DNA from: Paulinella micropora
Lineage: Eukaryota; Cercozoa; Imbricatea; Euglyphida
Assembly: GCA_009731375.1 (NCBI GenBank)
Contig: BJOX01000021.1
Coordinates: 995,619-1,059,618, forward strand
DNA length: 64,000 nt
Direction: 5' to 3'
In this document: in pieces, positions 1 to 12,168 of the stretch
Layout of the letters: the number at the start of each line of letters is the position of its first letter
Numbering within the stretch: position 1 is the stretch's first letter
Notes under the pieces: generated by a model
Told to the model about the DNA's origin: nothing
Database searches by the model: none
The model's input: only the letters and a program-made list of their open reading frames with translations
Made by a program: the position numbers and the translations under genes

Positions 1-51
<51 letters not shown>

Positions 52-138
52 ATAGATAACAACGTTCGATGTAAACCTGCAACATTTAAGAAGAAAAAAA
101 TGTGATCATGAGCACAAAGGGAGGGAGGCAGGGGGAGA

Positions 139-206
<68 letters not shown>

Positions 207-215
207 TAGATAGGG

Positions 216-292
<77 letters not shown>

Positions 293-316
293 TAGATAGA
301 GAGATGAGAGATAGAG

Positions 317-376
<60 letters not shown>

Positions 377-448
377 ATATAGAGAGAGAGAGAGAGATAG
401 AGAGAGAGAGAGATAGATATATATATGTATATATATATATGTATATAG

Positions 449-497
<49 letters not shown>

Positions 498-549
498 CAT
501 ACCAGTGATATCAACGTTGGGTTGTCCTTTCACAATCCAATGCGCATAG

Positions 550-612
<63 letters not shown>
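1..612. repeat. (GA)n, (GATA)n and (TA)n microsatellites
   Basis: Dinucleotide GA runs, long GATA tracts and a short TA tract, broken by two short non-repetitive pieces (about 53-125 and 510-546). Open frames here encode only Leu-Ser and Ile-Tyr periodic peptides and are not genes. A 10-N gap follows at 613-622. Confidence 0.97.
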
Positions 613-622
613 NNNNNNNNNN

Positions 623-1324
623 TATTACTATTACTATTACTATTACTATTACTATTACTATTACTATTACTATTACTATTACTATTACTATTACTATTAC
701 TATTACTACTACTATTACTATTACTATAACTACTACTATTACTATTACCGTCACCATTACTACTACTATTACTACTATTACTATTACTATTACTATTACT
801 ATTACTATTACTATTACTATTACTATTACTATTACTATTACTATTACTATTGCTATTGTAGTACTAATACTCACTATTGCTATTACTATTACTATTACTA
901 TTACTATTACTATTACTATTACTATTACTATCACTGTTAGTATTAGCATTACTATTACTATTACTATTACTATTACTATTACTGTTACTGTTACTGTTAC
1001 TATTACTATTACTGTTACTATTACTCTTACTCTTACTATTACTACCATTACTATTACTGTTACTATTACTATTACTATTACTATTACTATTACTACTACT
1101 GCTACTATTACTATTACTATTACTATTACTATTACTATTACGATTACTATTACTATTACGATTACTATTACTATTACTATTACTATTACTATTACTGTTA
1201 CTATTACTGTTACTGTTACTGTTACTGTTACTATTACTGTTACTATCACTATTACGATAACTATTACGATTACGATTACTATTACTATTACTATTACTAT
1301 TACTATTACTATTACTATTACTAT
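623..1324. repeat. (TATTAC)n hexanucleotide array
   Basis: About 700 bp of the hexamer TATTAC with scattered single-base variants (TACTAC, TGTTAC, GATTAC). The array begins directly after a 10-N gap, so its true length is unknown. All open frames across it are low-complexity artefacts. Confidence 0.95.
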
Positions 1325-1775
1325 CAATGATCCAATCGGAATAGGAACGTCCATACATACTTACTATTACTATTACTACTACTATTACTATTACTATTAC
1401 TATTACTATCAACGATCCAATCTGAATAGGAACGTCCATACATACTTTCTATTACTATTACTATTACTATTACTATTACTATTACTATTACTATTACTAT
1501 CAACGATCCAATCTGAATAGGAACGTCCATACATACTTACTATTACTATTACTATTACTACTACTATTACTATTACTATTACTATTACTATTACTATCAA
1601 CGATCCAATGTGACGAGGAACGTGCATACATGCTTACTATTACTATTACTATTACTATTACTATTACTATTACTATTACTATTACTATTACTATTACTAT
1701 TACCATTACCATTACTATTACTATTACTATTACTATCCACGATCCAATCTTACGAGGAACGCCCTAGACCAACCC
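1325..1775 (+). repeat. Compound minisatellite: unique cassette plus (TATTAC)n
   Basis: A cassette of about 36 bp (beginning CAACGATCCAATCTGAATAG and ending near CATACATACTT) recurs at about 1325, 1410, 1501, 1598 and 1738. Each copy is followed by a variable (TATTAC)n run. The last two cassettes are diverged. The cassette-plus-tract has been amplified as a unit. No coding potential is seen. Confidence 0.85.
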
Positions 1776-1912
1776 ACGAAAAACGTCCATACATACTTAC
1801 ACACATACACACATACATTTTGCACTTGCAAAACAATCATTCATGAATGTAAAGCAATAATGATCAAACCGAATAGAAACAGTGGCAAACAAAATTTGCT
1901 ATCTATCTATCA

Positions 1913-2215
<303 letters not shown>

Positions 2216-2319
2216 TACCACTCTGCTAAGGTAGTTCTCAGCAAAAGAATCTATCTGCTTACTTGTTAAACTAGATTCTTCCAAGTTGAAGAAATAATCA
2301 CCAGAACTACTGTAAGCGT

Positions 2320-2447
2320 ATATTATGCGGCTAGCCACAAATTTGACGTGTTTTGCGGGCGAGGCGAGCCGGGCCGGCGAGCCCGCAAAACACGTCGCAT
2401 TTGGCGCGCCATATATGTAGTTTTAGCATTTTGTGGAGGTGACCGAT
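2320..2447 (-). mobile_element. PAL element, copy A (palindromic dispersed repeat)
   Basis: One of four copies in the window of a 128-143 bp repeat whose core is a long palindrome. The arms read TTTGACGTGTTTTGCGGG and CCCGCAAAACACGTC around a GC-rich loop. The outer sequence reads (in element orientation) ATCGGTCACCTCCAC then GGCGCGCC before the hairpin, and GTGGCTAGCCGCATAATAT after it. This copy is in the opposite orientation to the other three and lacks the GGTCAGGTTACC piece. It has no coding capacity. It may be a MITE-like element or a structured RNA-derived repeat; the family is not one I recognise. Confidence 0.8.
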
Positions 2448-2727
2448 AAAATCTCTATCAGATTCAAGTTGGCACCAACAAAGCTGATCCTCAAACTATC
2501 CATGTTGATGTCATTTTTTTCAACAGCATACCTATCTACCTGTTTGGACAAAAATCGATCGCTCTAAAACAATATTCATCGCGATCAACCCGTCTAAAGT
2601 CATACTTATCGAACCAACCAGTCAGAATCCCTATTGAGCTCAAACGAAACAATTTCTCAAATCTACTTATCTACTTAGATATCTCAAGAACCAAATCTGT
2701 CGTCTCGCTCAGGAAACCATATTTGTC
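2448..2727. other. Non-repetitive sequence, nothing recognised
   Basis: AT-rich single-copy-looking DNA between PAL copy A and the foldback element. No open frame of credible composition and no RNA gene seen. Confidence 0.6.
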
Positions 2728-2876
2728 ACATAAAAGCATTCACCGCCAATTACCTAGGTAATTATCCTTGATGTGGTTGGCTTCCCCGGGAAATTCCCTG
2801 AATTTCGAAATTTCCCCGGGAAGCTCACCACAACAAAGGTAATTACCTAGGTAATTGGCAGTGAATGCTTTTATGT
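2728..2876. mobile_element. 149-bp foldback (MITE-like) element with 37-bp inverted termini
   Basis: The ends 2728-2764 and 2840-2876 are near-perfect inverted repeats beginning ACATAAAAGCATTCAC. Each arm contains the 16-bp palindrome AATTACCTAGGTAATT. The middle holds a second palindromic region around CCCCGGGAAATT and AATTTCGAAATT. It has no coding capacity, as expected of a non-autonomous DNA transposon. No convincing target-site duplication was found. Confidence 0.75.
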
Positions 2877-3540
2877 ATGTCTCCATCTCAACCAATATCG
2901 AAACGACACCTGTCAGAATGCCAATCGAGTTCAAGCCTGCGCAGACGAAGTAGTTTCTCAGCTCAGGAGCTTCTCCGAAGTATGGCGCTAAATCTGGTGT
3001 AAAACTGCCAACACATAGACAGCCAGAAAGACGTGTGCATGTACGCATGCGTGTCCGGATATGCTGAGAACACACNNNNNNNNNNNNNNNNNNNNNNNNN
3101 NNNNNNNNNNNNNNNNNNNNNNNNNNNNNNNNNNNNNNNNNNNNNNNNNNNNNNNNNNNNNNNNNNNNNNNNNNNNNNNNNNNNNNNNNNNNNNNNNNNN
3201 NNNNNNNNNNNNNNNNNNNNNNNNNNNNNNNNNNNNNNNNNNNNNNNNNNNNNNNNNNNNNNNNNNNNNCCCCCCCCCCCCCCCCCCTCCCTCCCCCCCC
3301 TCTCTCTCTCTCTCTCCCCTCTTCAAGCGCGCCCTCCTTGCCTTTTCTTTTCCTTTAGCTTCCCTCCCCTTTCTTCTCCTCTCAATCTCTCCTTCACTCC
3401 CTCTTTCTTCTACTTTTTTTGCCCCCTCGTTCTCTCAGTCTGACCTTTCTGGACCACAAAAGAACTTCTTGACCCCAGCCTAGAACGCACATGATAGAGA
3501 TGGTATGGATGTGACGATTAAGGGAGAGATTATGTGAATA
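2877..3540. other. Unique sequence, 194-bp N gap, poly(C)/pyrimidine tract
   Basis: 2877-3075 is non-repetitive with no credible gene. 3076-3269 is N. A C homopolymer, (CT)n and a C/T-rich stretch run to about 3460, then roughly 80 bp of unremarkable sequence. Confidence 0.8.
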
Positions 3541-3743
<203 letters not shown>

Positions 3744-3942
3744 NNNNNNNNNNNNNNNNNNNNNNNNNNNNNNNNNNNNNNNNNNNNNNNNNNNNNNNNN
3801 NNNNNNNNNNNNNNNNNNNNNNNNNNNNNNNNNNNNNNNNNNNNNNNNNNNNNNNNNNNNNNNNNNNNNNNNNNNNNNNNNNNNNNNNNNNNNNNNNNNN
3901 NNNNNNNNNNNNNNNNNNNNNNNNNNNNNNNNNNNNNNNNNN

Positions 3943-4507
3943 AAAAAAAAAAAAAAAAAAAAAAAAAAGAAGAAGAAGAAGAAGAAGAAGAAGAAGAAGA
4001 AGAAGAAGAAGAAGAAGAAGAAAGAAAGAAGAAAGAAGAAGGAAGAAAGAAGAAAGAAGAAATAGAAGAAGAAGAAGAAGAAGAAGAAGAAGAAGAAGAA
4101 GAAGAAGAAGAAGAAAGAAGAAAGAAGAAGACGAAGACGAAGACGAAGACGAAGAAGAGGAAGAAGAGGAAGAAGAGAAAGAAGAAGAAGAAGAAGAAGA
4201 AGAAGAAGAAGAAGAAGAAGAAGAAGAAGAAGAAGAAGAAGAAGAACAAGAAGAAGGAGAAGAAGGAAGAAGGAAGAAGAAGAAGAAGAAGAAGAAGAAG
4301 AAGAAGAAAGAAGAAAGAAGAAGAAGAAGAAGAAGAAGAAGAAGAAGAAGAAGAAGAAGAAGAAGAAGAAGAAGAAGAAGAAAAAGAAGAAGAAGAAGAA
4401 GTCAGAAATGCACACGCAGAATTTTAAGAAAACAAGATACCTGTGGAATGCTATGTCCAACTCGAACAAGTATCAATACGCGTTTGAAGGTATGCCGTAA
4501 AACAGTG

Positions 4508-4540
<33 letters not shown>

Positions 4541-4557
4541 ATATTCANNNNNNNNNN
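3943..4557. repeat. Poly(A) and (GAA)n polypurine array, short unique piece, poly(A), gap
   Basis: After the gap there is an A run, then (GAA)n with GGA, GAC and GAAA variants to about 4400. A 100-bp non-repetitive piece, a second A run (4508-4539) and a 10-N gap (4548-4557) follow. The long Arg/Glu/Lys-periodic frames are artefacts. Confidence 0.95.
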
Positions 4558-4632
4558 ACATATGAAAGTAGGTAGAAAATGAGATGAATATTAATCCTTA
4601 CCCTGTCGTGGGTCCGCAACATCCGGAGATCC

Positions 4633-4887
<255 letters not shown>

Positions 4888-5035
4888 AACGTACGTGTGG
4901 AATTCCGTCCAGGCACCATCCTGCAGACTCTGGTTCGAATAAACCCACCATGATCCCCCCACCTTCTTCTCTAATGACAAAAAACAAAATATGCTCGGTT
5001 TATTTTATTTCTTTTCCATAATTATCATCACCATC

Positions 5036-5042
5036 ACTATTA

Positions 5043-5092
<50 letters not shown>

Positions 5093-5102
5093 GTTATTGT
5101 TA

Positions 5103-5143
<41 letters not shown>

Positions 5144-5144
5144 G

Positions 5145-5176
<32 letters not shown>

Positions 5177-5198
5177 GTTGTTGTTGTTGTTATTGTTA

Positions 5199-5272
<74 letters not shown>
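5036..5272. repeat. (ATT)n array with GTT interruptions
   Basis: Trinucleotide ATT array directly abutting an X-family end sequence (CGCCTCAGATATAGTAAA), consistent with a retroelement-tail origin. Confidence 0.95.
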
Positions 5273-5273
<1 letters not shown>

Positions 5274-5605
5274 GCCTCAGATATAGTAAATCTGCCTTGG
5301 AGTGTTGACTGTGACATATTTGAGGGAAATCCCGATGAAAAAACCTAGTCACACTTGCTAAACAGAGTTCCAGCCCAATGGCCTCAAGGCTTTAAACTGT
5401 GACGCCAACTCATAACCCTTTGGTGGTAGATGCTGGGGAGGAGGGTCGTTGCGCGCGTAAAAGATCTTAAACTCCGCATATGCTGGTTGATAGCCCAGGA
5501 CCCAGCAGACACCAGATTGTTATGGGTGGGGTTTCGAGGCAGCTCTAGCAACCGCGCTTGGTGTATGCACTTGCACATTCGGTGACGTCTTGCAAGAGGT
5601 TGCTG
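5273..5605 (+). mobile_element. Dispersed repeat X, copy 1, truncated by gap
   Basis: It opens with the X-family terminal motif CGCCTCAGATATAGTAAA, then a local segment. From about 5370 it carries the X body starting CAGCCCAATGGCCTCAAGGC, and it runs into a 724-bp N gap at GAGGTTGCTG. The same body occurs at 21651 and in 34946-35338. The (ATT)n tails of other copies suggest 5'-truncated non-LTR element copies. No conserved protein domain is visible. Confidence 0.75.
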
Positions 5606-6329
5606 NNNNNNNNNNNNNNNNNNNNNNNNNNNNNNNNNNNNNNNNNNNNNNNNNNNNNNNNNNNNNNNNNNNNNNNNNNNNNNNNNNNNNNNNNNNNNNN
5701 NNNNNNNNNNNNNNNNNNNNNNNNNNNNNNNNNNNNNNNNNNNNNNNNNNNNNNNNNNNNNNNNNNNNNNNNNNNNNNNNNNNNNNNNNNNNNNNNNNNN
5801 NNNNNNNNNNNNNNNNNNNNNNNNNNNNNNNNNNNNNNNNNNNNNNNNNNNNNNNNNNNNNNNNNNNNNNNNNNNNNNNNNNNNNNNNNNNNNNNNNNNN
5901 NNNNNNNNNNNNNNNNNNNNNNNNNNNNNNNNNNNNNNNNNNNNNNNNNNNNNNNNNNNNNNNNNNNNNNNNNNNNNNNNNNNNNNNNNNNNNNNNNNNN
6001 NNNNNNNNNNNNNNNNNNNNNNNNNNNNNNNNNNNNNNNNNNNNNNNNNNNNNNNNNNNNNNNNNNNNNNNNNNNNNNNNNNNNNNNNNNNNNNNNNNNN
6101 NNNNNNNNNNNNNNNNNNNNNNNNNNNNNNNNNNNNNNNNNNNNNNNNNNNNNNNNNNNNNNNNNNNNNNNNNNNNNNNNNNNNNNNNNNNNNNNNNNNN
6201 NNNNNNNNNNNNNNNNNNNNNNNNNNNNNNNNNNNNNNNNNNNNNNNNNNNNNNNNNNNNNNNNNNNNNNNNNNNNNNNNNNNNNNNNNNNNNNNNNNNN
6301 NNNNNNNNNNNNNNNNNNNNNNNNNNNNN
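5606..6329. other. Assembly gap (724 N)
   Basis: Unresolved sequence between an X-element copy and an (ATT)n array. Confidence 1.
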
Positions 6330-6390
6330 TATTATTATTATTATTACTATTATTACTATTATTATTATTATATTATTATTATCATTATTA

Positions 6391-6458
<68 letters not shown>

Positions 6459-6465
6459 GTTATTA
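6330..6465. repeat. (ATT)n array
   Basis: Trinucleotide array with ATC variants between the gap and a retroelement fragment. Confidence 0.95.
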
Positions 6466-6634
6466 GGGAGTACATAGGCCATCGGTCCTTTCCATGGGCT
6501 GATTGGTATAAAGCTCCTAGAGTAATGTTCTATGCCGTCACTTCCTTTATTCCACCGATTGGTGTGGAGACTTTCCTTATGGAATGGAGGACTGGATGCA
6601 CATGGCCTTTTGGCTCAGCAATTGGCAGGAGATA
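6466..6634 (+). mobile_element. Short retroelement fragment with LINE-type 3' end
   Basis: About 170 bp of non-repetitive sequence flanked on both sides by (ATT)n. Its last 45 bp (GGATGCACATGG, then CAGCAATTGGCAGGAGATACAC running into TATTATT) resemble the 3' ends of the SINE copies and of the LINE at 22097-22142. I infer a 5'-truncated member of the same tail group. It is too short to show a coding domain. Confidence 0.55.
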
Positions 6635-6637
6635 CAC

Positions 6638-6672
<35 letters not shown>

Positions 6673-6700
6673 TATTATTATTATTATTATTATTATCATT

Positions 6701-6932
6701 GTGGACACCGTGATAGCCCAGTGGTCAAGTTCTACCATCTGGGCCCTGTCGCCAGTTCGATTCCCGTCGGTGCCACCAGTATTTTCATTGAACATACCGG
6801 TCCGTCTGGAAGTGTTGGAACTGCCCTTGCGGGGGTGTCATTAGAGCTTATCGTCAATTCTTCGTACTCCCCTCACGGGTGAGACGATGGAGGCGCATGT
6901 GCAGAAATGCATCAGCCATTGACAGAGAAGCA
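6701..6932 (+). mobile_element. tRNA-derived SINE, copy 1 (short variant)
   Basis: The head is tRNA-like: box A (TAGCCCAGTGG) at about 6714-6724 and box B (AGTTCGATTCC) at 6754-6764. Complementary ends GTGG-A-CACCG and CGGTGCCAC can pair as an acceptor-like stem with one bulged A. The body (CTTGCGGGGGTG ... CTCACGGGTGAGACG) ends GCCATTGACAGAGAAGCAC and continues into (ATT)n. It would be transcribed by RNA polymerase III and depend on a LINE reverse transcriptase. It lacks the 37-bp insert of the other two copies. Confidence 0.88.
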
Positions 6933-6941
6933 CTATTATTA

Positions 6942-6985
<44 letters not shown>

Positions 6986-7010
6986 TACATTATTATTTAC
7001 ATTATTATAA

Positions 7011-7058
<48 letters not shown>

Positions 7059-7081
7059 CATTATTATTATTATCATTATTT
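6933..7081. repeat. (ATT)n array with ATTTAC interruptions
   Basis: Lies between two SINE copies and is continuous with the tail of the first, which probably seeded it. Confidence 0.93.
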
Positions 7082-7350
7082 TGGACACCGTGATAGCCCA
7101 GTGGTCAAGTTCTACCATCTGGGCCCTGTCGCCAGTTCGATTCCCGTCGGTGCCACCAGTATTTTCATTGAACATACCGGTCTATTTCTGGACCAGTATT
7201 TTCATTGAACATACCGGCCCGTCTGGAAGTGTTGGAACTGCCCTTGCGGGGGTGTCATTAGAGCTTATCGTCAATTCTTCGTACTCCCCTCACGGGTGAG
7301 ACGATGGAGGCGCATGTGCAGAAATGCATCAGCCATTGACAGAGAAGCAC
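7082..7350 (+). mobile_element. tRNA-derived SINE, copy 2 (37-bp internal duplication)
   Basis: Same head, body and tail as copy 1. A 37-bp insert (TCTATTTCTGG plus a second ACCAGTATTTTCATTGAACA segment) follows the tRNA-like head. The insert partly duplicates the preceding sequence. Copy 3 on the minus strand has the same insert, so this is a subfamily marker rather than a private mutation. The (ATT)n tail carries ATC interruptions. Confidence 0.88.
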
Positions 7351-7385
7351 TATTATCATTATTATTATTATCATTATTATTATTA

Positions 7386-7432
<47 letters not shown>

Positions 7433-7444
7433 TCGCAAGGAAGC

Positions 7445-7499
<55 letters not shown>
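7351..7499. repeat. (ATT)n tail, short spacer, (GA)n
   Basis: SINE tail to about 7432, a 15-bp spacer, then GA dinucleotides to 7499. Confidence 0.95.
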
Positions 7500-7503
<4 letters not shown>

Positions 7504-7590
7504 GGTGTCTACCTGTAATATCCATATCGGGAAGGGTCTTCGAGTACAGGTAGTTTTTTATGCGCCTCAGCAATAGGTTCTGAGAAGTTA
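7500..7590 (+). repeat. Dispersed repeat C, copy 1
   Basis: About 90 bp containing ATCCATATCGGGAAGGGTCT and TGCGCCTCAGCAATAGGTTC. It is preceded by (GA)n and followed by an ATT/GAT tract, the same polarity as copies 2 and 3. Not coding; class unknown. Confidence 0.75.
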
Positions 7591-8271
<681 letters not shown>

Positions 8272-8538
8272 TTGTTATGGGTGGGGTTTCGAGGCAGCTC
8301 TAGCAACCGCGCTTGGTGTATGCACTTGCACATTCGGTGACGTCTTGCAAGAGGTTGCTGGGACTGCGGAATAACCTCGGCTTAGTGCAGTCTTGCCCTC
8401 AGGAGCTCCATCGGTGGCCCCGATCATCAGGCGAGAGACTGACACGGGGGGGTGGAGGACCTCGAACAAGGGTATTGGAGGCTTATGTCCGTTGAGGATA
8501 TGCCATTAGCTGCATCAGTACGCCTCAGATATAGTAAA
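8272..8538 (+). mobile_element. Dispersed repeat X, copy 2 (3' half with tail)
   Basis: It begins within X at GATTGTTATGGGTGGGG and runs through GAGGTTGCTGGGACTGCGG to the terminal CGCCTCAGATATAGTAAA. It then passes into (ATT)n and is preceded by (ATT)n. It is nearly identical to the right part of the 34764-35338 copy, which suggests recent activity. Its shape (5' truncated, trinucleotide tail) fits target-primed reverse transcription. Confidence 0.8.
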
Positions 8539-8595
<57 letters not shown>

Positions 8596-8648
8596 TACTA
8601 CTACTACTATTACTATTACTATTACTACTACTATTATTGTTATTATTA

Positions 8649-8685
<37 letters not shown>

Positions 8686-8702
8686 CATCATCATTATTAT
8701 TA

Positions 8703-8787
<85 letters not shown>

Positions 8788-8828
8788 CATTATTATTATT
8801 ATCATTATTATTATTATTATTATTACTC
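8539..8828. repeat. (ATT)n array
   Basis: Pure to slightly interrupted ATT array between X copy 2 and repeat C copy 2. Confidence 0.95.
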
Positions 8829-8831
8829 ATT

Positions 8832-8930
8832 CAGCTTCTCAGAACCTATTGCTGAGGCGCGTAAAAAGCTGCCGGTACTGGAAGACCCTTCCCACTGTGG
8901 ATATTACAGATAGACACTTCATCATAGTCT
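8832..8930 (-). repeat. Dispersed repeat C, copy 2
   Basis: Reverse-strand copy of the repeat at 7500 and 9291 (GAACCTATTGCTGAGGCGCG, then GAAGACCCTTCCCA). Its (GA)n side faces right and its ATT side faces left, matching the polarity of the other copies. Confidence 0.75.
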
Positions 8931-8936
8931 CGCTAG

Positions 8937-8963
8937 AAAAAGAGAGGGAGAGAGAGAGAGAGG

Positions 8964-9003
<40 letters not shown>

Positions 9004-9247
9004 AAGAGAGAGCAAGAGAGAGCAAGAGAGAGCAAGAGAGAGCAAGAGAGAGCAAGAGAGAGCAAGAGAGAGCAAGAGAGAGCAAGAGAGAGCAAGAGAG
9101 AGCAAGAGAGAGCAAGAGAGAGCAAGAGAGAGCAAGAGAGAGCAAGAGAGAGCAAGAGAGAGCAAGAGAGAGCAAGAGAGAGCAAGAGAGAGCAAGAGAG
9201 AGCAAGAGAGAGCAAGAGAGAGCAAGAGAGAGCAANNNNNNNNNNGG

Positions 9248-9290
<43 letters not shown>
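8937..9290. repeat. (GA)n enclosing a (AGCAAGAGAG)n decamer array
   Basis: From 9001 to 9235 the decamer AGCAAGAGAG repeats without error more than 23 times up to a 10-N gap (9236-9245). GA dinucleotides lie on both sides. The array sits between two inverted copies of repeat C. The perfect copies point to recent expansion from a variant GA unit. Confidence 0.95.
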
Positions 9291-9293
<3 letters not shown>

Positions 9294-9387
9294 CTATGTT
9301 GAGGTGGTAACCTGTAGCAACCATATCGGGCAGGGTCTTCCAATACAGGTAGATTGATATGCGCCTCGGCGATAGGCTCTGAGAAAG
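9291..9387 (+). repeat. Dispersed repeat C, copy 3
   Basis: Diverged copy with CCATATCGGGCAGGGTCTTC and GCGCCTCGGCGATAGGCTCT. It has (GA)n on its left and a GAT/GAG tract on its right, as in copy 1. Confidence 0.75.
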
Positions 9388-9645
9388 AAAATGATGACGA
9401 TGAGGAGGATGAGGAGGATGAGGAGGAGGAGGAGGAGGAGGAGGAGGAGGATGATGAGGATGATGGATGATGATGGATGGTGGTGGTGATGAGGATGATG
9501 ATGGATGGCGGTGGTGGTGATGATGATGATGATGAGGAGGAGGAGGAGGAGGAGGAGGATGATGATAATTATGATGATGATGATGATGGATGAGGAGGAG
9601 GAGGAGAAGAGGAGGAGGAGGAGGATGATGATGATGATGATAAGA
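9388..9645. repeat. (GAT)n/(GAG)n mixed trinucleotide tract
   Basis: Purine-rich GAT, GAG and TGG triplets. Open frames here are Met/Arg or Asp/Glu periodic and not genes. Confidence 0.93.
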
Positions 9646-9769
9646 GACAGACAGACAACTAATACGTATATTCTCCTTGAGTTACCCGTGATGAGATAGT
9701 AGTGTTCGGCCGCTTGGTTTGCGATGGTTACGCCTAGATTATCAACATGAACACAATCATTCACTTTAG

Positions 9770-10087
9770 CACCACCCAGATTTCCGGGTTCTGGGTGTGA
9801 ACGTGGCACCACAGGCCAGGTTTTTCAGGAAGCAAACCCAGAAAGTGGCCCCAGAAACCCGGAATTCTGGGCGGTGTAGAATGACTCTAAGGTCCGTTCT
9901 ACACCACGCAGATTTCTGGGTTCTGGCTGTGAAAATAGCCACCACAGGCCAGGCTTTTCAGGAAGCAAGCCAAGCCCAGAAAGTGGCATCAGAAGTGGCA
10001 CCACAGGCCAGGCTTTTCAGGAAGCAAACCAAGCCCAGAAACTGGCCCCAGAAACCAGGAATTCTGGGTGGTGTAGAACGGACCTTA
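9770..10087. mobile_element. Two adjacent foldback repeats sharing termini
   Basis: 9889-9926 (AAGGTCCGTTCTACACCACG...) and 10048-10087 are inverted copies of each other, giving a roughly 199-bp foldback. The preceding segment, about 9770-9891, is a related palindrome (CCAGATTTCCGGGTTCTGG and CCAGAAACCCGGAATTCTGG). Interiors share CCACAGGCCAGG and TTTTCAGGAAGCAA. This looks like a duplicated or nested MITE-like element without coding capacity. Confidence 0.7.
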
Positions 10088-10234
10088 TAGCATTTCTTAA
10101 ATATTATAATAATCATTGAAATTTTTGTCGTTGTTAATATAATCATGTATAAAAAAATGTTATTGCAATTATTGATATTGTTATAGTCATTTCTGAAAAG
10201 ATTAACTCAGAAGCATATTTTATCATTTACATGA

Positions 10235-10584
10235 ACGAAAAAAAAAGAGGAGAAAAAAAAAGAAAAACAGAAAAAGAAAAGAAAAGAAAAGAAAAGAAAA
10301 GAAAAGAATAGGAAAAAAAAAGCAGAGCAAAGAAAAGCAAAGCGAAGCAAAGCTAAGCAAACAAAGCAAAGCAAAGAAAAGGAGAGACAAGGAAAGAAAA
10401 GGAAAGAAAAGGAAAGAAAAGGAAAGAAAAGGACAGAAAAGGAAAAGGGGGGGTGGGAAGGGCGGAAGAAAAGAAGAAAGGAAGAAAGGAAAAAAAGGGA
10501 ATAAAAGAAGAAAGAAAGAAAGAAGGAAGAAAGAAAGGAAGAAAAGAAAGAAAGGAAAGAAAGACAGACAGACAGACAGACAAA

Positions 10585-10616
<32 letters not shown>

Positions 10617-10699
10617 GAGGAAGAAAGAGAGAAAGAAAGAAAAGAAAGAAAAACAGAAAGAAAAAAGGAAAGAAAAAAAGAAAGAAAAAAAGAAAGAAA

Positions 10700-10730
<31 letters not shown>

Positions 10731-10866
10731 AGAAAGAAAAGAAAGAAAAGAAAGAAAGAAAGAAAAGAAAGAAAGCAAGAAAGAAAGCAAGAAAAGAAAG
10801 AAAAGAAAGAAAGAAAGAAAAGAAAGAAAGCAAGAAAGAAAGAAAGAAAGAAGGAAAGAAAGAAAA
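10235..10866. repeat. (GAAA)n and related polypurine tract
   Basis: Over 600 bp with almost no pyrimidines on the plus strand except short CAGA and GCAA blocks. The units drift between GAAA, GAAAA and GGAAA. Confidence 0.95.
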
Positions 10867-10915
10867 AAATAAGAAACCTGCTAGCTCGCCAAACTGCCTT
10901 GCCCACATACCTATT

Positions 10916-11480
10916 ATACATACATACTACATACATACATACATACATAAATACGTACGTACGTACATACATGCATACATGCATACATACATACATACGT
11001 ACGTACGTACATACATGCATACATACATGCATACATGCATGCATACATACATGTACGTAAGTACGTACGTACGTACGTACGTACGTACGTACATACATAC
11101 ATACATACATACATACATACGTACGTACGTAGGTGCATACAAACATACATGTATCCATACATACATACATGCATACATACATACATACATACATGCATAC
11201 ATACAATACATACATACATACATACATACATACATACATACAGACATACAGACAGACATGCATACATGCATACATACACGCATACGTACACATACGTACA
11301 TACGCACATACATACGCACGTACATACATACATACATACATACATACATACATACATACATACACGCATACGTACACATACGTACTTACGCACATACATA
11401 CGCACGTACATACATACATACATACATACATACATACATACATACATACATACATACGTACGTACGTACTTACATACCTA
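10916..11480. repeat. (ATAC)n array with ACGT and ATGC variants
   Basis: Tetranucleotide ATAC with GTAC, GCAT and ACGC variants. Frames encode only Tyr/Ile/His/Thr or Tyr/Val/Cys/Met periodic peptides. Confidence 0.96.
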
Positions 11481-11554
11481 CAATCACATGCATACAGTCA
11501 TATGTACATGTACAACACATAACTACATAAAGATATATCACATAACTACATAGG

Positions 11555-11597
<43 letters not shown>

Positions 11598-11611
11598 AAA
11601 TAAAAAAAAAA

Positions 11612-11648
<37 letters not shown>

Positions 11649-11775
11649 NNNNNNNNNNATACAGTCATATGTACATGTACAACACATAACTACATAAAGA
11701 TATATCACATAACTACATAGGAAAAAAAAAAAAGAAAAAAAAAAAAAAAAAAGAAAGAAATGTTCAGTTAACAGT
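11481..11775. repeat. Unique segment duplicated across a 10-N gap, with poly(A)
   Basis: About 70 bp (containing ATACAGTCATATGTACATG and ending in ACATAGG plus an A run) occurs at about 11493-11560 and again, identically, at 11659-11728. The copies flank a poly(A) run and a gap (11649-11658). The exact duplication on both sides of a gap looks like unmerged contig ends. Confidence 0.8.
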
Positions 11776-11804
11776 GTAATCAACCATATACACACACACA
11801 CACA

Positions 11805-11856
<52 letters not shown>

Positions 11857-11958
11857 CATATATATACATATATATATACATATATATATATATATAACAT
11901 ATATAAAACACATAGACATCAATTCAATACAGAGTGAGTAACACCCGCGCAGTTCACC

Positions 11959-11992
<34 letters not shown>

Positions 11993-12062
11993 GTATATAA
12001 CATATATAAAACACATAGACATCAATTCAACACAGAGTGAGTAATACCCGCGCAGTTCACCA
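11776..12062. repeat. (CA)n/(TA)n with a 60-bp duplicated segment
   Basis: CA and TA dinucleotides. A segment starting ACATATATAAAACACATAG and ending GCGCAGTTCACCA occurs at about 11897 and 12000. Confidence 0.85.
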
Positions 12063-12168
12063 CGTATTCCGCCTTGACGTGGCCCCGCGCTGTGTTCACT
12101 CCCGTCACCTTACCTTTCGCCTAGATAATTTACAGTAGGCTCAAGCGAGTTAAAATAAACTAAATTTC

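Noticed and set aside
6701-6776. A possible functional tRNA gene
   Set aside because: Boxes A and B are present, but the acceptor-like stem has a bulge, no clear anticodon arm could be drawn, and the unit continues into a body and ATT tail in all three copies; it is a SINE head.
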